A program made the translations under genes and the position numbers. From DASZZX01 sp036260415 (GTDB taxonomy: Bacteria; Actinomycetota; Nitriliruptoria; Nitriliruptorales; JAHWKO01), in assembly GCA_036260415.1 (NCBI GenBank), contig DASZZX010000076.1, forward strand, positions 1-32,044: DNA of 32,044 nucleotides. Direction: 5' to 3'. The notes below the pieces were generated by a model, which saw only the letters and a list, made by a program, of their open reading frames with translations, did no database searches and was not told the DNA's origin. Each line of letters starts with the position of its first letter. Positions within the stretch are counted from its first letter, which is position 1. Below are positions 15,520 to 24,153 of the stretch, in pieces.

Positions 15520-17523
15520 GTGGCCGGACCGTTGGGGACCGGGCAGGTGGACGAGGGCGCGCTGCTGTGGTCGCCGCCCGCCAACGCCATCGAACGTCGC
15601 CAGGTGGGACGGTTCCTCCGGTTCCTGCGCGACCGGGGGGACCTGGTCGCCGAGGGCTACCACGATCTGTGGCGCTGGTCCGTGGACGATCTCGACGCCT
15701 TCTGGGCAGCGGTGTGGGACTTCTTCGCGGTGCGTGCGCACGACCCGTACGAAAAGGTGCTCGCCCACCGTTCGATGCCCGGTGCGCGGTGGTTCACGGG
15801 GGCGACGCTGAACTACGCCGAGCATGCGCTGGCCCGGGGCGGCAACCGCCCCGCGGTCATCGCCCGCTCCGACACGCGTGGGGACGACATCCTCACCTTC
15901 GACGACCTGCGTGACCGCGTGGCCCGCGTCGCCGCCGGCCTGCGCCGGCTCGGCGTGCAACCAGGCGACCGGGTCGCCGCCTACCTGCCCAACCTGCCCG
16001 AGACGCTGGTGGCGTTCCTCGCGACCGCGAGCATCGGGGCGATCTGGTCCAGCTGCGCACCCGAGTTCGGCACCCGCAGCGTGATCGACCGCCTGCAGCA
16101 GCTCACCCCCAAGGTCCTGCTCACGGTGGACGGCTACCGCTACGGCCCCAGAGAGGTGGAGCGCGCCGAGCAGGTGGCGGAGATCCGCGCGGCCCTGCCG
16201 GGGCTGCGTGCGACCGTGCTGCTGCCGTACCTGCGACCCGCGCGCGACCGCTCCCGCCTCCCCGACATGGTGACCTGGCAGGAGCTGACCGCGCAGCCCG
16301 CGGCACTGCGGTTCACCCCGGTGGCCTTCGACTACCCGCTGTACATCCTGTTCTCCTCGGGGACCACGGGGATCCCCAAGGCCATCGTCCACGGACACGG
16401 CGGCATCCTGCTCGAGCACCTCAAGGTCCTGGCGCTGCACCACGACCTCACCGCGTCGGACCGCTTCTTCTGGTTCAGCACGACCGGCTGGATGATGTGG
16501 AACTACCTCGTCAGCGGTCTGCTGCTCGGCAGCTGCATCGTGCTGTTCGACGGCGACCCCGCGCATCCTGACCTGACCCGGCTGTGGCGGATGGCCGCCG
16601 ACACCCGCATCACCTACTTCGGGGTCAGCGCCCCGTTCCTCCTGCACTGCCGCCGGGCAGGCCTCCGGCCGGGCAGGGACCTCGACCTGTCGGGGCTGCG
16701 GGGGGTCGGCTCGACCGGCGCCCCACTGCCACCCGAAGGGTTCGCGTGGGTGTACGAGCAGGTCGGCCGCGACCTGCTGCTCGGGTCGGCCAGCGGCGGG
16801 ACCGACCTGTGCACCGCCTTCGTGGGTCCCAGCCCGCTCCTGCCCGTCCACGCCGGCGAGATCGCGTGCCGGTGCCTTGGGGCCAAGGTAGAGGCCTTCG
16901 ACCCCCGCGGCCGGCCCCTCGTCGGCGAGCGCGGCGAGCTGGTCATCACCGCGCCGATGCCATCGATGCCGGTGGGGTTCTGGGGAGACGACGACGGGAG
17001 TCGCTACCGCGCCGCGTACTTCGACAGGTACCCGGGGGTGTGGCGCCACGGCGACTGGATCCGCATCACCGAACGTGGCAGCTGCGTGATCACCGGTCGG
17101 TCGGACGCCACGCTCAACCGCGGCGGGATCCGCATGGGCACCAGCGAGTTCTACCGCGCCCTGGACGACGTGCCGGAGGTGCGCGACGCCCTCGTCGTGC
17201 ACCTGGAGGACACGGCGGGCGGCCCAGGACGTCTGGTGCTGTTCGTGGCGCTCGCGGACGACAGTGACCTCGAGCAGCTGCGGCTCCGGCTCGCGCAGCA
17301 GCTGCGCGAGCGCCTTTCCCCCCGGCACGTGCCCGACGAGATCCACGCCGTGCCGGACGTGCCACGGACCCTGTCGGGCAAGAGGCTGGAGGTTCCCGTC
17401 AAGCGGCTGCTCGCGGGCGAGGCCGTCGAGCACGTCGCGAGCGAGGGGGCGCTGGCCAACCCGGGATCGCTCGAGGCGTTCGCCGCGATCGCCCGCAGGG
17501 CGTCCCACCACCCGGGCTCGTAA
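15520..17523 (+). CDS. Acetoacetate-CoA ligase (acetoacetyl-CoA synthetase)
   Basis: The enzyme activates acetoacetate to acetoacetyl-CoA with ATP, going through an acyl-AMP, in the cytosol. The GTG at 15520 has AGGAGGG four bases upstream. The 667-residue length and the N-terminal region (LWSPPANAIERRQVGRF..., YHDLWRWSVDDLDAFW, WFTGATLNYAEHAL) are typical of acetoacetyl-CoA rather than acetyl-CoA synthetases. The P-loop SSGTTGIPKAIVHGHGG begins near 279; the aromatic stretch FFWFSTTGWMMWNY and GSTGAPLPPEGF follow. The A10 lysine is Lys621 in LSGKRLEVPVK. All core motifs of the acyl-adenylate family are intact. Such enzymes serve ketone-body or poly-hydroxybutyrate use, leucine breakdown or lipid synthesis. 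It is divergent from the IclR-type gene and 154 bases before the mce operon. Confidence 0.93.
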   Translation: MAGPLGTGQVDEGALLWSPPANAIERRQVGRFLRFLRDRGDLVAEGYHDLWRWSVDDLDAFWAAVWDFFAVRAHDPYEKVLAHRSMPGARWFTGATLNYAEHALARGGNRPAVIARSDTRGDDILTFDDLRDRVARVAAGLRRLGVQPGDRVAAYLPNLPETLVAFLATASIGAIWSSCAPEFGTRSVIDRLQQLTPKVLLTVDGYRYGPREVERAEQVAEIRAALPGLRATVLLPYLRPARDRSRLPDMVTWQELTAQPAALRFTPVAFDYPLYILFSSGTTGIPKAIVHGHGGILLEHLKVLALHHDLTASDRFFWFSTTGWMMWNYLVSGLLLGSCIVLFDGDPAHPDLTRLWRMAADTRITYFGVSAPFLLHCRRAGLRPGRDLDLSGLRGVGSTGAPLPPEGFAWVYEQVGRDLLLGSASGGTDLCTAFVGPSPLLPVHAGEIACRCLGAKVEAFDPRGRPLVGERGELVITAPMPSMPVGFWGDDDGSRYRAAYFDRYPGVWRHGDWIRITERGSCVITGRSDATLNRGGIRMGTSEFYRALDDVPEVRDALVVHLEDTAGGPGRLVLFVALADDSDLEQLRLRLAQQLRERLSPRHVPDEIHAVPDVPRTLSGKRLEVPVKRLLAGEAVEHVASEGALANPGSLEAFAAIARRASHHPGS

Positions 17524-17540
17524 CGTGCGCGCCACGCGGT

Positions 17541-17561
17541 CGTTCCCCTCGGTAGGGAACG
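17541..17561 (+). terminator. Hairpin after acetoacetyl-CoA synthetase
   Basis: CGTTCCC and GGGAACG pair as a perfect 7-bp stem around a 7-base loop, 17 bases after the stop codon. There is no T-tract. It may separate the synthetase from the mce operon. Confidence 0.45.
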
Positions 17562-17641
17562 CTGGAACCGTCCGCCCTTCCCGAGTCGGCGCCGTCGCGA
17601 GGCCCCGCAACCGCGCCGCATCGGCTCGCCCGGTCCGGGTT

Positions 17642-17647
17642 TAGGGT
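17642..17647 (+). promoter_or_regulatory. Candidate -10 of the mce operon
   Basis: TAGGGT inside GTTTAGGGTGCA fits the actinobacterial -10 pattern (TANNNT). It is 30 bases before the GTG of yrbEA and follows the hairpin at 17541. A -35 is not obvious. Confidence 0.4.
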
Positions 17648-17677
17648 GCACCTCCGGCCGACCGACGGAGCGGCGAC

Positions 17678-18445
17678 GTGCCGAGCGCGAAGAACGGCCT
17701 GGCCAACCTGGGCGGGGTCGTGTCGATGGGCGTCGACGGGGCGCTGGCGCTACGCAAGGGCCGCTTCCCGGTGCGGGAGTTCATCGACCAGTGCTGGTTC
17801 ATCGCGAAGGTGACCAGCCTGCCCACCATCTTGGTGTCGATCCCCTTCGGGGTGATCATCGCCCTGCACGTCGGGTCCTTCAACGAGCAGCTCGGCGCCG
17901 AGGCCCACATCGGCGCGGCGATGGTGCTGGCGGTGGTGCGGGAAGCCGCCCCCGTCGCCACCGCGCTTCTGATCGCCGGCGCCGGCGGTTCGGCGATGAC
18001 CGCCGATCTCGGCTCGCGACGCATCCGCGACGAGCTGGACGCGATGGAGGTCATGGGCGTCGACCCGATCCATCACCTGGTCATGCCCCGCCTGCTCGCC
18101 GCGTCGCTGGTGGCGATCCTGCTCGACGGGATCGTGTCCGCCGCGGGCATCCTCGGCGGCTGGGTGATGGCCGTCCCCGTCCAGGGAAACTCCTCGGGCT
18201 CCTACTTCGCCTCCTTCAACGAGTTGGCGATCCTGCCCGACCTCTGGCAGGCGTTGCTCAAGGCGTCCGTGTTCGGCTACATCGCCGCGGCCATCTCCTG
18301 TCACTACGGCTACCACGCCCGCGGCGGCCCCAAAGCGGTGGGCGAGGCCGTGAACAGCTCGGTCGTCATGACCTTCATCGTCCTGTTCTTCGTCAACTTC
18401 ATCATGACCACCGTCTACTTCAACGTCGTGCCGCCGAAGTTCTGA
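17678..18445 (+). CDS. yrbEA: Mce permease YrbEA (MlaE family)
   Basis: This is the first of two integral-membrane permeases of an Mce lipid importer. The 255-residue protein has about five or six membrane segments and the MlaE signature REAAPVATALLIAGAGGSAMTADLGSRRIRDELDAMEVMGVDP (about 88-130), where the coupling helix meets the ATPase. The GTG at 17678 is seven bases after CGGAG. It opens a long operon that runs to at least 27261 on the plus strand. Mycobacterial studies show that YrbEA and YrbEB form the membrane core of the complex. The family is well recognised; the lipid carried is unknown. Confidence 0.93.
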   Translation: MPSAKNGLANLGGVVSMGVDGALALRKGRFPVREFIDQCWFIAKVTSLPTILVSIPFGVIIALHVGSFNEQLGAEAHIGAAMVLAVVREAAPVATALLIAGAGGSAMTADLGSRRIRDELDAMEVMGVDPIHHLVMPRLLAASLVAILLDGIVSAAGILGGWVMAVPVQGNSSGSYFASFNELAILPDLWQALLKASVFGYIAAAISCHYGYHARGGPKAVGEAVNSSVVMTFIVLFFVNFIMTTVYFNVVPPKF

Positions 18446-18456
18446 CCAGGAGCACC

Positions 18457-19329
18457 GTGGCCACCGCCCAACGAGCCCTCCCGGCCGAGGCACCCGCCAC
18501 CGCCCGCGCGCTGCGGGTCATCACCCGGCCTCTTGCGCCGTTCGAGGAGCTGGCCCACCAGGCCCGCTTCTGGGGCCGGGCGCTGCGTGGCATGCCGGTC
18601 GCGCTCGTCAAGTACCGGCGCCTGATCCTCGAGATGATCTCGGACGTGGTGGTCGGCGTCGGCGCGTTCGTGGTCGGCGGCGGGCTGCTGTTCGTGATCG
18701 CCACGATGTCGTTCTTCACCGGCACCCAGGTCGGACTGGAGGGTGTGGCTGGGCTGCGCACGATCGGCGCCGAGGCGTACGTCGGGCTCGTGTCGATGTG
18801 GGCCAACACCCGCGAGATCACCCCGCTCATCGCCGGCCTCGCGCTGGCCGCGAAGGTCGGCGCCGGGTTCACGGCCGAGCTGGGAGCGATGCGCATCAGC
18901 GAGGAGGTCGACGCCTGCGAGGTGATGGGCGTGCCCTCGATCCCCTACATGGTGTCCACCCGGCTGTGGGCGGCGCTGGTCCCGACCGTGCCGCTGTACC
19001 TGCTCGCGCTGTTCTCTTCGTACCAGGCGACCCGGATCATGGTGACCCGGTTCTTCAGCGTGTCGACCGGCGCCTACGACCAGTACTTCGACCTGTTCCT
19101 GCCCCCCGTCGACGTGGTCTACAGCCTGCTCAAGGCCGTGCTGTTCGTGATCGTCGTGATCCTGATCCACACCTACTACGGGTACCACGCGCAGGGCGGA
19201 CCGGCCGGGGTCGGGGTGGCGGTCGGCCGGGCCATCCGGGCCAGCATCGTGACCGTCGTGGTCCTCAACATGTTCATCTCCGTCCTGCTGTGGGGCGTGG
19301 GCGGCGAGACGGTGAAGATCGCCGGATGA
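18457..19329 (+). CDS. yrbEB: Mce permease YrbEB (MlaE family)
   Basis: This second MlaE-type permease pairs with YrbEA. The GTG at 18457 has CAGGAG four bases upstream and lies 11 bases after the yrbEA stop. The 290-residue protein has a soluble head of about 65 residues, then multiple membrane helices with the family signature NTREITPLIAGLALAAKVGAGFTAELGAMRISEEVDACEVMGVPS (about 116-160). Its C-terminal helices resemble the YGYHAxGGP segment of YrbEA, as expected for paralogues. The stop TGA at 19327-19329 overlaps the ATG of a tiny ORF at 19326, linking translation to the next gene. Confidence 0.93.
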   Translation: MATAQRALPAEAPATARALRVITRPLAPFEELAHQARFWGRALRGMPVALVKYRRLILEMISDVVVGVGAFVVGGGLLFVIATMSFFTGTQVGLEGVAGLRTIGAEAYVGLVSMWANTREITPLIAGLALAAKVGAGFTAELGAMRISEEVDACEVMGVPSIPYMVSTRLWAALVPTVPLYLLALFSSYQATRIMVTRFFSVSTGAYDQYFDLFLPPVDVVYSLLKAVLFVIVVILIHTYYGYHAQGGPAGVGVAVGRAIRASIVTVVVLNMFISVLLWGVGGETVKIAG

Positions 19330-19367
19330 GCGCGCCCACTGGGCACCCACCCGGACGCCGCCGGTGA
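19326..19367 (+). CDS. Possible 13-codon coupling ORF between yrbEB and mceA
   Basis: ATG 19326 overlaps the yrbEB stop (ATGA), encodes MSAPTGHPPGRRR and ends in TGA 19365-19367, which overlaps the mceA GTG at 19364 (GTGA). mceA has no Shine-Dalgarno sequence upstream, so ribosomes finishing this mini-ORF could restart at mceA. The geometry is visible in the sequence; translation is inferred, and chance is a real alternative. Confidence 0.35.
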   Translation: MSAPTGHPPGRRR

Positions 19368-20476
19368 GCGCGGTCGGCCGACGCATCGCCGGAGCGCTCG
19401 CCGTGGTGGCGACGGTCGTAGCGGCCGTCGCCCTCACCCGTGTGGTGGGCGCACCACCGTCCGGCTCCTACCGGATCACGGTCGAGCTCGGGTCCCACGC
19501 CGGCAAGGGGCTCGACCCCGGCTCCGACGTCAAGGTGCGCGGCGTGCTGGTCGGCACCGTCAACGAGGTCCGGCTTGACGAGGACGCCGATGCGGTGGCC
19601 ACGCTGACCATCTTCCCCGAGCACGTCCTGCCCCGGGAGATGGACGTCGCCGTCACGTCCAAGACGTTCCTGGGCGAGAAGCAGGTGGAGCTGCGCCCGC
19701 GCCCCGCGTCGCTGAGCACACCACCGCACCTCGCCGAGGAGGACGTGCTCACCGTGCCCCCCGAGGAGGGACCCACCGAGGTCCAGGAGCTGCTCGCGGC
19801 GCTGGAGCCCGTGCTGGATGCGGTGGACCCGGTCGAGCTCGCCCAGGTGGTCGACGCCCTGGGCTCGTTCGACCTGCGGGACGCACAGACCGCGGGGCGC
19901 AACATCGACGTGACCGCCGACCTCCTCGGGTTCGCAGCCGACACCGCTCCCCAGCAGCTCGACCGGATCTCGGGACTCGCCACCCTGACCGGCGAGCTGG
20001 CCACCACGGCCGCAGATGTCAACCGACTCAACCGGTCGCTGCCAACCTGGGCGAGCCTGCTCCCCGACCGCCAACAGGACGTCCGCGCCAACCTGGAGGC
20101 GCTGGCAGCCTTCTCGCAGGTCCTCTCCGACTTCCTCGGGGTCGAGGAGGACCCGATCGCGCAGGTCCTGCGGGTCACCACGCTGGTCAACGGCGTCGTC
20201 GCCGGCCAGGCCGACGACCTGGGCGACGCGATCTTCGGCCTGTACCGCTACGCGTTCAAGCTCGGCTTCCACGGCGGCAGCCTCACCGACGGGACGGAGC
20301 ACGGCTGGTTCACCGTCTTCAGCGGAGGCGAAGGCGAGCTGCAGCGGCTGTGCGGGTCGCTGCCCGCCCCGCTCCAGCAGGAGGCGCCCCTGTGTGTGGC
20401 GGGCGCCGATCCCGGCGAGGACAACCAGCCGGCGGAGCCGGACAGCGGCAGCACGGCGACGGAGACGGTCCCGTGA
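19364..20476 (+). CDS. mceA: MCE-domain protein MceA
   Basis: This is the first of six MCE subunits, which in related systems assemble into a tunnel carrying lipids from the envelope to the YrbE permeases. The 370-residue protein has an N-terminal membrane anchor (about 9-26), an MCE domain at about 35-115 (including GLDPGSDVKVRGVLVGTVNEVRL and SKTFLGEKQVEL), and a long helical region to about 270. The C-terminus is acidic and Ser/Thr-rich (ending STATETVP), probably disordered. The GTG at 19364 overlaps the stop codon of a 13-codon ORF and lacks a ribosome site. Its last 24 bases are part of a 30-bp sequence repeated 74 bases downstream at the start of mceB. Confidence 0.9.
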   Translation: MSAVGRRIAGALAVVATVVAAVALTRVVGAPPSGSYRITVELGSHAGKGLDPGSDVKVRGVLVGTVNEVRLDEDADAVATLTIFPEHVLPREMDVAVTSKTFLGEKQVELRPRPASLSTPPHLAEEDVLTVPPEEGPTEVQELLAALEPVLDAVDPVELAQVVDALGSFDLRDAQTAGRNIDVTADLLGFAADTAPQQLDRISGLATLTGELATTAADVNRLNRSLPTWASLLPDRQQDVRANLEALAAFSQVLSDFLGVEEDPIAQVLRVTTLVNGVVAGQADDLGDAIFGLYRYAFKLGFHGGSLTDGTEHGWFTVFSGGEGELQRLCGSLPAPLQQEAPLCVAGADPGEDNQPAEPDSGSTATETVP

Positions 20477-20556
20477 GCGGCGCTCCGAAGAAGCGACGCG
20501 AGAGTCGCTGTCGTAGGTCGCCTACGACGGCGACGGAGACGGTCCCGTGAGCGGCG
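20453..20556. repeat. 30-bp direct repeat flanking a two-hairpin insert at the mceA/mceB junction
   Basis: Bases 20453-20482 and 20527-20556 are identical over 30 bp. Each copy contains a GGAG ribosome site and a GTGAGCGGCG stop/start. The 44 bases between hold two adjacent perfect hairpins: AGCGAC-6-GTCGCT (20492-20509) and GTCGTAGG-TCG-CCTACGAC (20510-20528). This looks like a local duplication or a small structured insertion at the gene boundary. Confidence 0.88.
20473..20550 (+). CDS. Possible 25-codon coupling ORF between mceA and mceB
   Basis: GTG 20473 overlaps the mceA stop (GTGA at 20473-20476). The frame runs 25 codons, starts MSGAPKKRRESR, very basic, and ends TATETVP at TGA 20548-20550, which overlaps the mceB GTG at 20547. 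Its last seven residues copy the MceA C-terminus because the repeat at 20453-20556 includes both. It uses the same GGAG site as mceB in the first repeat copy. It is probably a by-product of the duplication that keeps translational coupling intact. A real peptide function is unproven. Confidence 0.35.
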   Translation: MSGAPKKRRESRCRRSPTTATETVP

Positions 20557-21692
20557 AGCGCCCCCTGCTCAAGTTCGTGGCGTTCACGGCCGTCTGCGTG
20601 GTGTTCGCCGGCTGGCTGATCGTGACCATCGGCAACATCGCACCGTTCGCCGACCGTGTCAGCTACCAGGCCGCGTTCGCCGACGCAACCGGGCTGGTCG
20701 AGAACGACGCCGTGAAGATCGCCGGCGTCGACGTCGGCAAGGTCAACCGCATCCACGTCGAGCGGGGTCGGGCCATCGTCACGTTCGCCATCCGCGACGA
20801 CCTCCCGCTGGGCCGTGACACCACGATCAGCGTCCGCTGGCGCAACCTGCTCGGCCTGCGCTACCTGTACGTCCACCCTGCCGGCACCGGTCAGCTGCCC
20901 GCCGGTCACCGTTTCCCCACCGAGCGCACCGTCGCCGTGGCCGACTTCGGTGAGCTGATGGAACGGCTGGTCCCCATCCAGCGGGCACTGGAGCCCCAGG
21001 TCGCCAACGTCGTCGTCCGCGCACTCGACCGGGCCCTCGACGACCGTGAGCTCCAGGTCCAGCAGCTCATCGCCGACGCGGGTTCGCTCACCACCACCCT
21101 GGCAGAACGAGACCGTCAGATCGGCCGTGTCCTGCAGAACGCCGCCGACCTGGCCGGCGCGTACGCGCAACGCGAGCAGGCGCTGCGCCAGTTGCTGAAC
21201 ACGTTCGCCGACGTGTCGGAGACGGTCGCCGCGCGCAACGACGAGGTGGAGCGCATCGTGGTGGACCTGGCCGACGCCCAGGCCGAGCTCGCCCGGTTCC
21301 TCGACCGCAACGAGGAGGAGATCCAGGGCGTCATCGACGAGCTGGACGCCATCACATCCATCCTGACCGTCAACCAGGCCAACCTCGAGGACATCGTGAC
21401 CCACCTCGGTCGCGGCCTGGTCTTCTACCACCGCACCTCCCGCTGGGGGCAGTGGTTCAACGTGCGCGCGGCGGGGGTGTCCGAAGGCGGCGAGGTCATC
21501 TCCACCGACCGGGGCGCCTGCCTGCCCCGGCCGGTGCCGCCCGACCGGCAACGACCGGGCGCCGGCGGCTCCGACGAGTGCAGCGGCGACGGGGTGGTGC
21601 TGAACCCCGACGGGGACGGCCCCGCGGGCCCGGCCACGTTGCGCGGCCTGTTCGAGGCGGGACTCGGCCGGCCGGCCCAGGGTGGTGGCTGA
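20547..21692 (+). CDS. mceB: MCE-domain protein MceB
   Basis: The 381-residue subunit has an N-terminal membrane anchor (about 8-29) and an MCE domain at about 38-112 (ADATGLVENDAVKIAGVDVGKVNRI and RWRNLLGLRYLYVHP). A long, charged helical section follows to about 290, expected to build the tunnel wall. Near the C-terminus it has two Cys (in GACLPRP and DECSGDG) that could form a disulfide outside the membrane, then a Gly-rich tail. The GTG at 20547 lies in the second copy of a 30-bp repeat and overlaps the stop of a 25-codon ORF. The stop TGA at 21690-21692 shares its final A with the mceC ATG (TGATG). Confidence 0.9.
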   Translation: MSGERPLLKFVAFTAVCVVFAGWLIVTIGNIAPFADRVSYQAAFADATGLVENDAVKIAGVDVGKVNRIHVERGRAIVTFAIRDDLPLGRDTTISVRWRNLLGLRYLYVHPAGTGQLPAGHRFPTERTVAVADFGELMERLVPIQRALEPQVANVVVRALDRALDDRELQVQQLIADAGSLTTTLAERDRQIGRVLQNAADLAGAYAQREQALRQLLNTFADVSETVAARNDEVERIVVDLADAQAELARFLDRNEEEIQGVIDELDAITSILTVNQANLEDIVTHLGRGLVFYHRTSRWGQWFNVRAAGVSEGGEVISTDRGACLPRPVPPDRQRPGAGGSDECSGDGVVLNPDGDGPAGPATLRGLFEAGLGRPAQGGG

Positions 21693-22855
21693 TGCTGCTC
21701 GAACGTCGCCAGTGGGTCGTCGGCCTGGTGGCCGCGGCCCTGCTGGCCCTCGCCACGATCGTGGGGATCATCTTCGACCGTGGCTGGATCACCGGTGGGG
21801 TGAGCGTGACCGCCTCCTTCACCGACGCGGCCGGCCTGCAGGCGGGCGACAGCGTGCTGATCGCCGGCGTGCGCGCCGGAGAGGTCGAGTCGGTCCGACT
21901 GGATCAGCGGGGGACCGTCGCGGCGCGGCTGCGCGTCGAGGAGCCGATGCCCGGCGACACCCGGGCGGCGATCATCCTGCAGAACTTCCTCGGGAAACGC
22001 GCCGTCATGCTGCACGCCGGCGACGACTGGGACGACCTGCTGGAGGACGACGACCGGATCCCCGTCGAACGCACCAGCACGCCGGTCGACTTCGCCGAGC
22101 TGAACCGCGAGACCGTGACGCTGCTACAGGGCTCCGACGTCGACGCCCTCGCCCGGCTGGTGTCCTCTGTGGCGGACATCACCGAGGGTCAACGGGACGA
22201 GGTCGCGCGCCTTCTGGACGGGCTGCGGCGGGTCAGCGCCGTGATCGCCGACCGCCGTCAGGAGCTGGCCGCTGCGATCGACCGTTCCGAGGACGTTCTC
22301 GCCGTGCTGTCCGACGAGGACCAGGAGATCGTGCGGATCGTGGACGCGTTCGGCTCCACGCTGGACGTGCTGGCACGCCGCCGCGAGGACGTCTCGCGGC
22401 TGCTCGACGAGACCGCCCGCACCTCCACCCTCGCTGCCGACCTGGTGACCGACGACCGTCAGCAGCTCGACCGGACGCTGCACCGGCTCAACGAGACGCT
22501 CGGCGTCGTCGACGCGCATCAGGTCGACCTGGCGCACGCGCTCGCCTACGGGGGCGTGTCGTTCGAGGGCTACGCCAACATATTCAAGCGTGGGACCTGC
22601 CACGGGGCGGCCTGCGACAACCCCTACTGGGGCAACGTGTTCGTGCAGTCCCTCGGGTCCGCCGGGGTCGACGCCATCGCCGGCTGCGGTGGTCTGGTCG
22701 ATGACGTCCTCGACCAGGTGCTCGGTCCCGACCCGCGGACGTGCGAGGAACAGGACGGTGGCGCGCGTGGCCCGGACGGGGCGACACAGCCGCAGCCGCC
22801 CGCGTCGATCCGCTCGCTGTTCCGGCGGGTGCTGGGTGCGGGAGCGGGCCGATGA
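21692..22855 (+). CDS. mceC: MCE-domain protein MceC
   Basis: The 387-residue subunit starts with MLLERRQWVVG and one membrane helix (about 9-29). An MCE domain spans about 36-111 (TDAAGLQAGDSVLIAGVRAGEV, QNFLGKRAVMLHAG). A long helical region (about 140-275) contains many charged repeats such as DRRQELAAAIDRSEDVLAVLS. A C-terminal Cys-containing segment (KRGTCHGAACDNPYWGN, then CGG and TCEEQ) suggests disulfides in the exported part. Start and stop codons overlap mceB (TGATG) and mceD (ATGA). It lacks a lipobox. Confidence 0.9.
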   Translation: MLLERRQWVVGLVAAALLALATIVGIIFDRGWITGGVSVTASFTDAAGLQAGDSVLIAGVRAGEVESVRLDQRGTVAARLRVEEPMPGDTRAAIILQNFLGKRAVMLHAGDDWDDLLEDDDRIPVERTSTPVDFAELNRETVTLLQGSDVDALARLVSSVADITEGQRDEVARLLDGLRRVSAVIADRRQELAAAIDRSEDVLAVLSDEDQEIVRIVDAFGSTLDVLARRREDVSRLLDETARTSTLAADLVTDDRQQLDRTLHRLNETLGVVDAHQVDLAHALAYGGVSFEGYANIFKRGTCHGAACDNPYWGNVFVQSLGSAGVDAIAGCGGLVDDVLDQVLGPDPRTCEEQDGGARGPDGATQPQPPASIRSLFRRVLGAGAGR

Positions 22856-24153
22856 GCGGTCGGCGGCGTCTTCTCGCGACCATGGTGGTGATCGCGCTGT
22901 TCGCCGCCGGCTGCGCGGGCGTGTTCGGCGACGCCGCGACGCAGACGCTCGAGGCCGAGTTCGCCTCGACGTTCAACCTGTTCGAGGGGTCCGCGGTGCG
23001 TGTGGCGGGTGTGGACGTCGGCCACGTCGAACGCGTCGACGTGCCGCCGGGGTCCGACAGCGTGCACGTGACCATGCGGCTCGAGCCGGCGGTCCGCCTG
23101 CCCGCCGACGTCCGTGCGGTGATCGTGCCGCAGGCGCTCATCGGCGAGCGCTACGTCCAGTTGGAGCCGCCGTACCGTCAGGGCCAGCCCACCTGGGACC
23201 TGCGGCGCACCATCCCTGTCGCCCGCACCGCCGTGCCTGACGACTTCGATGAGGTCCTCGCGTCCCTGAACGACTACCTGCGGCAGCTCCCCGAGGAGGA
23301 GGTGGCACGGCTGGTCACCAACCTCGCCGGTGTCCTGGCAGGCCAGGGCGATGACCTCGGTCGCACGCTCGAGCACGCCGAGGAGGCGATCGACGTGCTG
23401 CGCGCCAACGACGACGAGCTGATCCTGCTCGCCAGCCACCTGTCGGATGTCAACGAGGCGCTCAACAGCCGCAGCCGCGAGCTCGGGGCGTTCATCGAGG
23501 ACGCCAACACCGTGGTGTCCAGCCTCGCCGAGGACCGCGAACGGATCGACGCGGCGCTGGGTGGGCTGGCGCGCGTCACCCACGAGCTGGCCGACCTCCT
23601 GGTCGAGCACCGGCCCGAGCTCGAGGAGGACCTGGCGGCGGTGACCAGGGTGGGCCGCACCGCGGTCCGGAACCTGAGCGAGATCGACCGCTTCGTGTTC
23701 TGGTCGGCCGAGCTGTACCGCGGCGCCGAGCGGGTGTTCGACCGTGACGAGAACTGGCTGCCGCTGGTGGACAACGTGCCAGGGCTGTCCACGCTGATCG
23801 CCGACCGGGTCAGGGACCGCATCGCCGGGATGTGCCTGCGCGTCCAGGTGGACTGCTCGCAGCTCGACGACCGGCTTCCGGACCGGATCTGCTTCGAGCC
23901 GGTCCTCGCCTGCGATCGCGCCGCCGACCCCGACAGCACGGTCCCGCTGGGGGAGGTGCTCGACGACACGTTCCGGGCTGTGCCCGAGCTGCCCCGCCGG
24001 CTGCAGGAGCACGGCATCGACCCTCCCGAGGTCGTCGACGGCCTCGTCCCCGGCGACGAGCCGGACGACACGGGCGTGCCACTCCCGGACGCCGGCGCGC
24101 CGACGCCGGAGCCGTCCGGGCCGCTAGCGGACCCGCGGAGGACGCTGCCGTGA
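22852..24153 (+). CDS. mceD: MCE-domain lipoprotein, fourth subunit (MceD position)
   Basis: The 433-residue subunit has a short basic N-terminus (MSGRRRLLAT), a hydrophobic stretch and FAAGC with Cys21, a plausible lipobox. The MCE domain is at about 32-107 (FNLFEGSAVRVAGVDVGHVERV, PQALIGERYVQLEPP). Long helices follow to about 290, then a segment with four Cys (MCLRVQVDCSQ, ICFEPVLACDR) and a Pro-rich tail. In the mycobacterial mce operons the fifth protein, not the fourth, is the usual lipoprotein; here both fourth and fifth carry a lipobox. ATG 22852 overlaps the mceC stop; its own stop overlaps the mceE GTG. Confidence 0.88.
   Translation: MSGRRRLLATMVVIALFAAGCAGVFGDAATQTLEAEFASTFNLFEGSAVRVAGVDVGHVERVDVPPGSDSVHVTMRLEPAVRLPADVRAVIVPQALIGERYVQLEPPYRQGQPTWDLRRTIPVARTAVPDDFDEVLASLNDYLRQLPEEEVARLVTNLAGVLAGQGDDLGRTLEHAEEAIDVLRANDDELILLASHLSDVNEALNSRSRELGAFIEDANTVVSSLAEDRERIDAALGGLARVTHELADLLVEHRPELEEDLAAVTRVGRTAVRNLSEIDRFVFWSAELYRGAERVFDRDENWLPLVDNVPGLSTLIADRVRDRIAGMCLRVQVDCSQLDDRLPDRICFEPVLACDRAADPDSTVPLGEVLDDTFRAVPELPRRLQEHGIDPPEVVDGLVPGDEPDDTGVPLPDAGAPTPEPSGPLADPRRTLP

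Noticed and set aside
15490..17610. A 706-codon open frame antisense to acetoacetyl-CoA synthetase
   Set aside because: GC-rich codon bias leaves the opposite strand free of stops. The peptide is Arg/Gly/Pro/Val-rich with no domain, while the sense frame has every catalytic motif.
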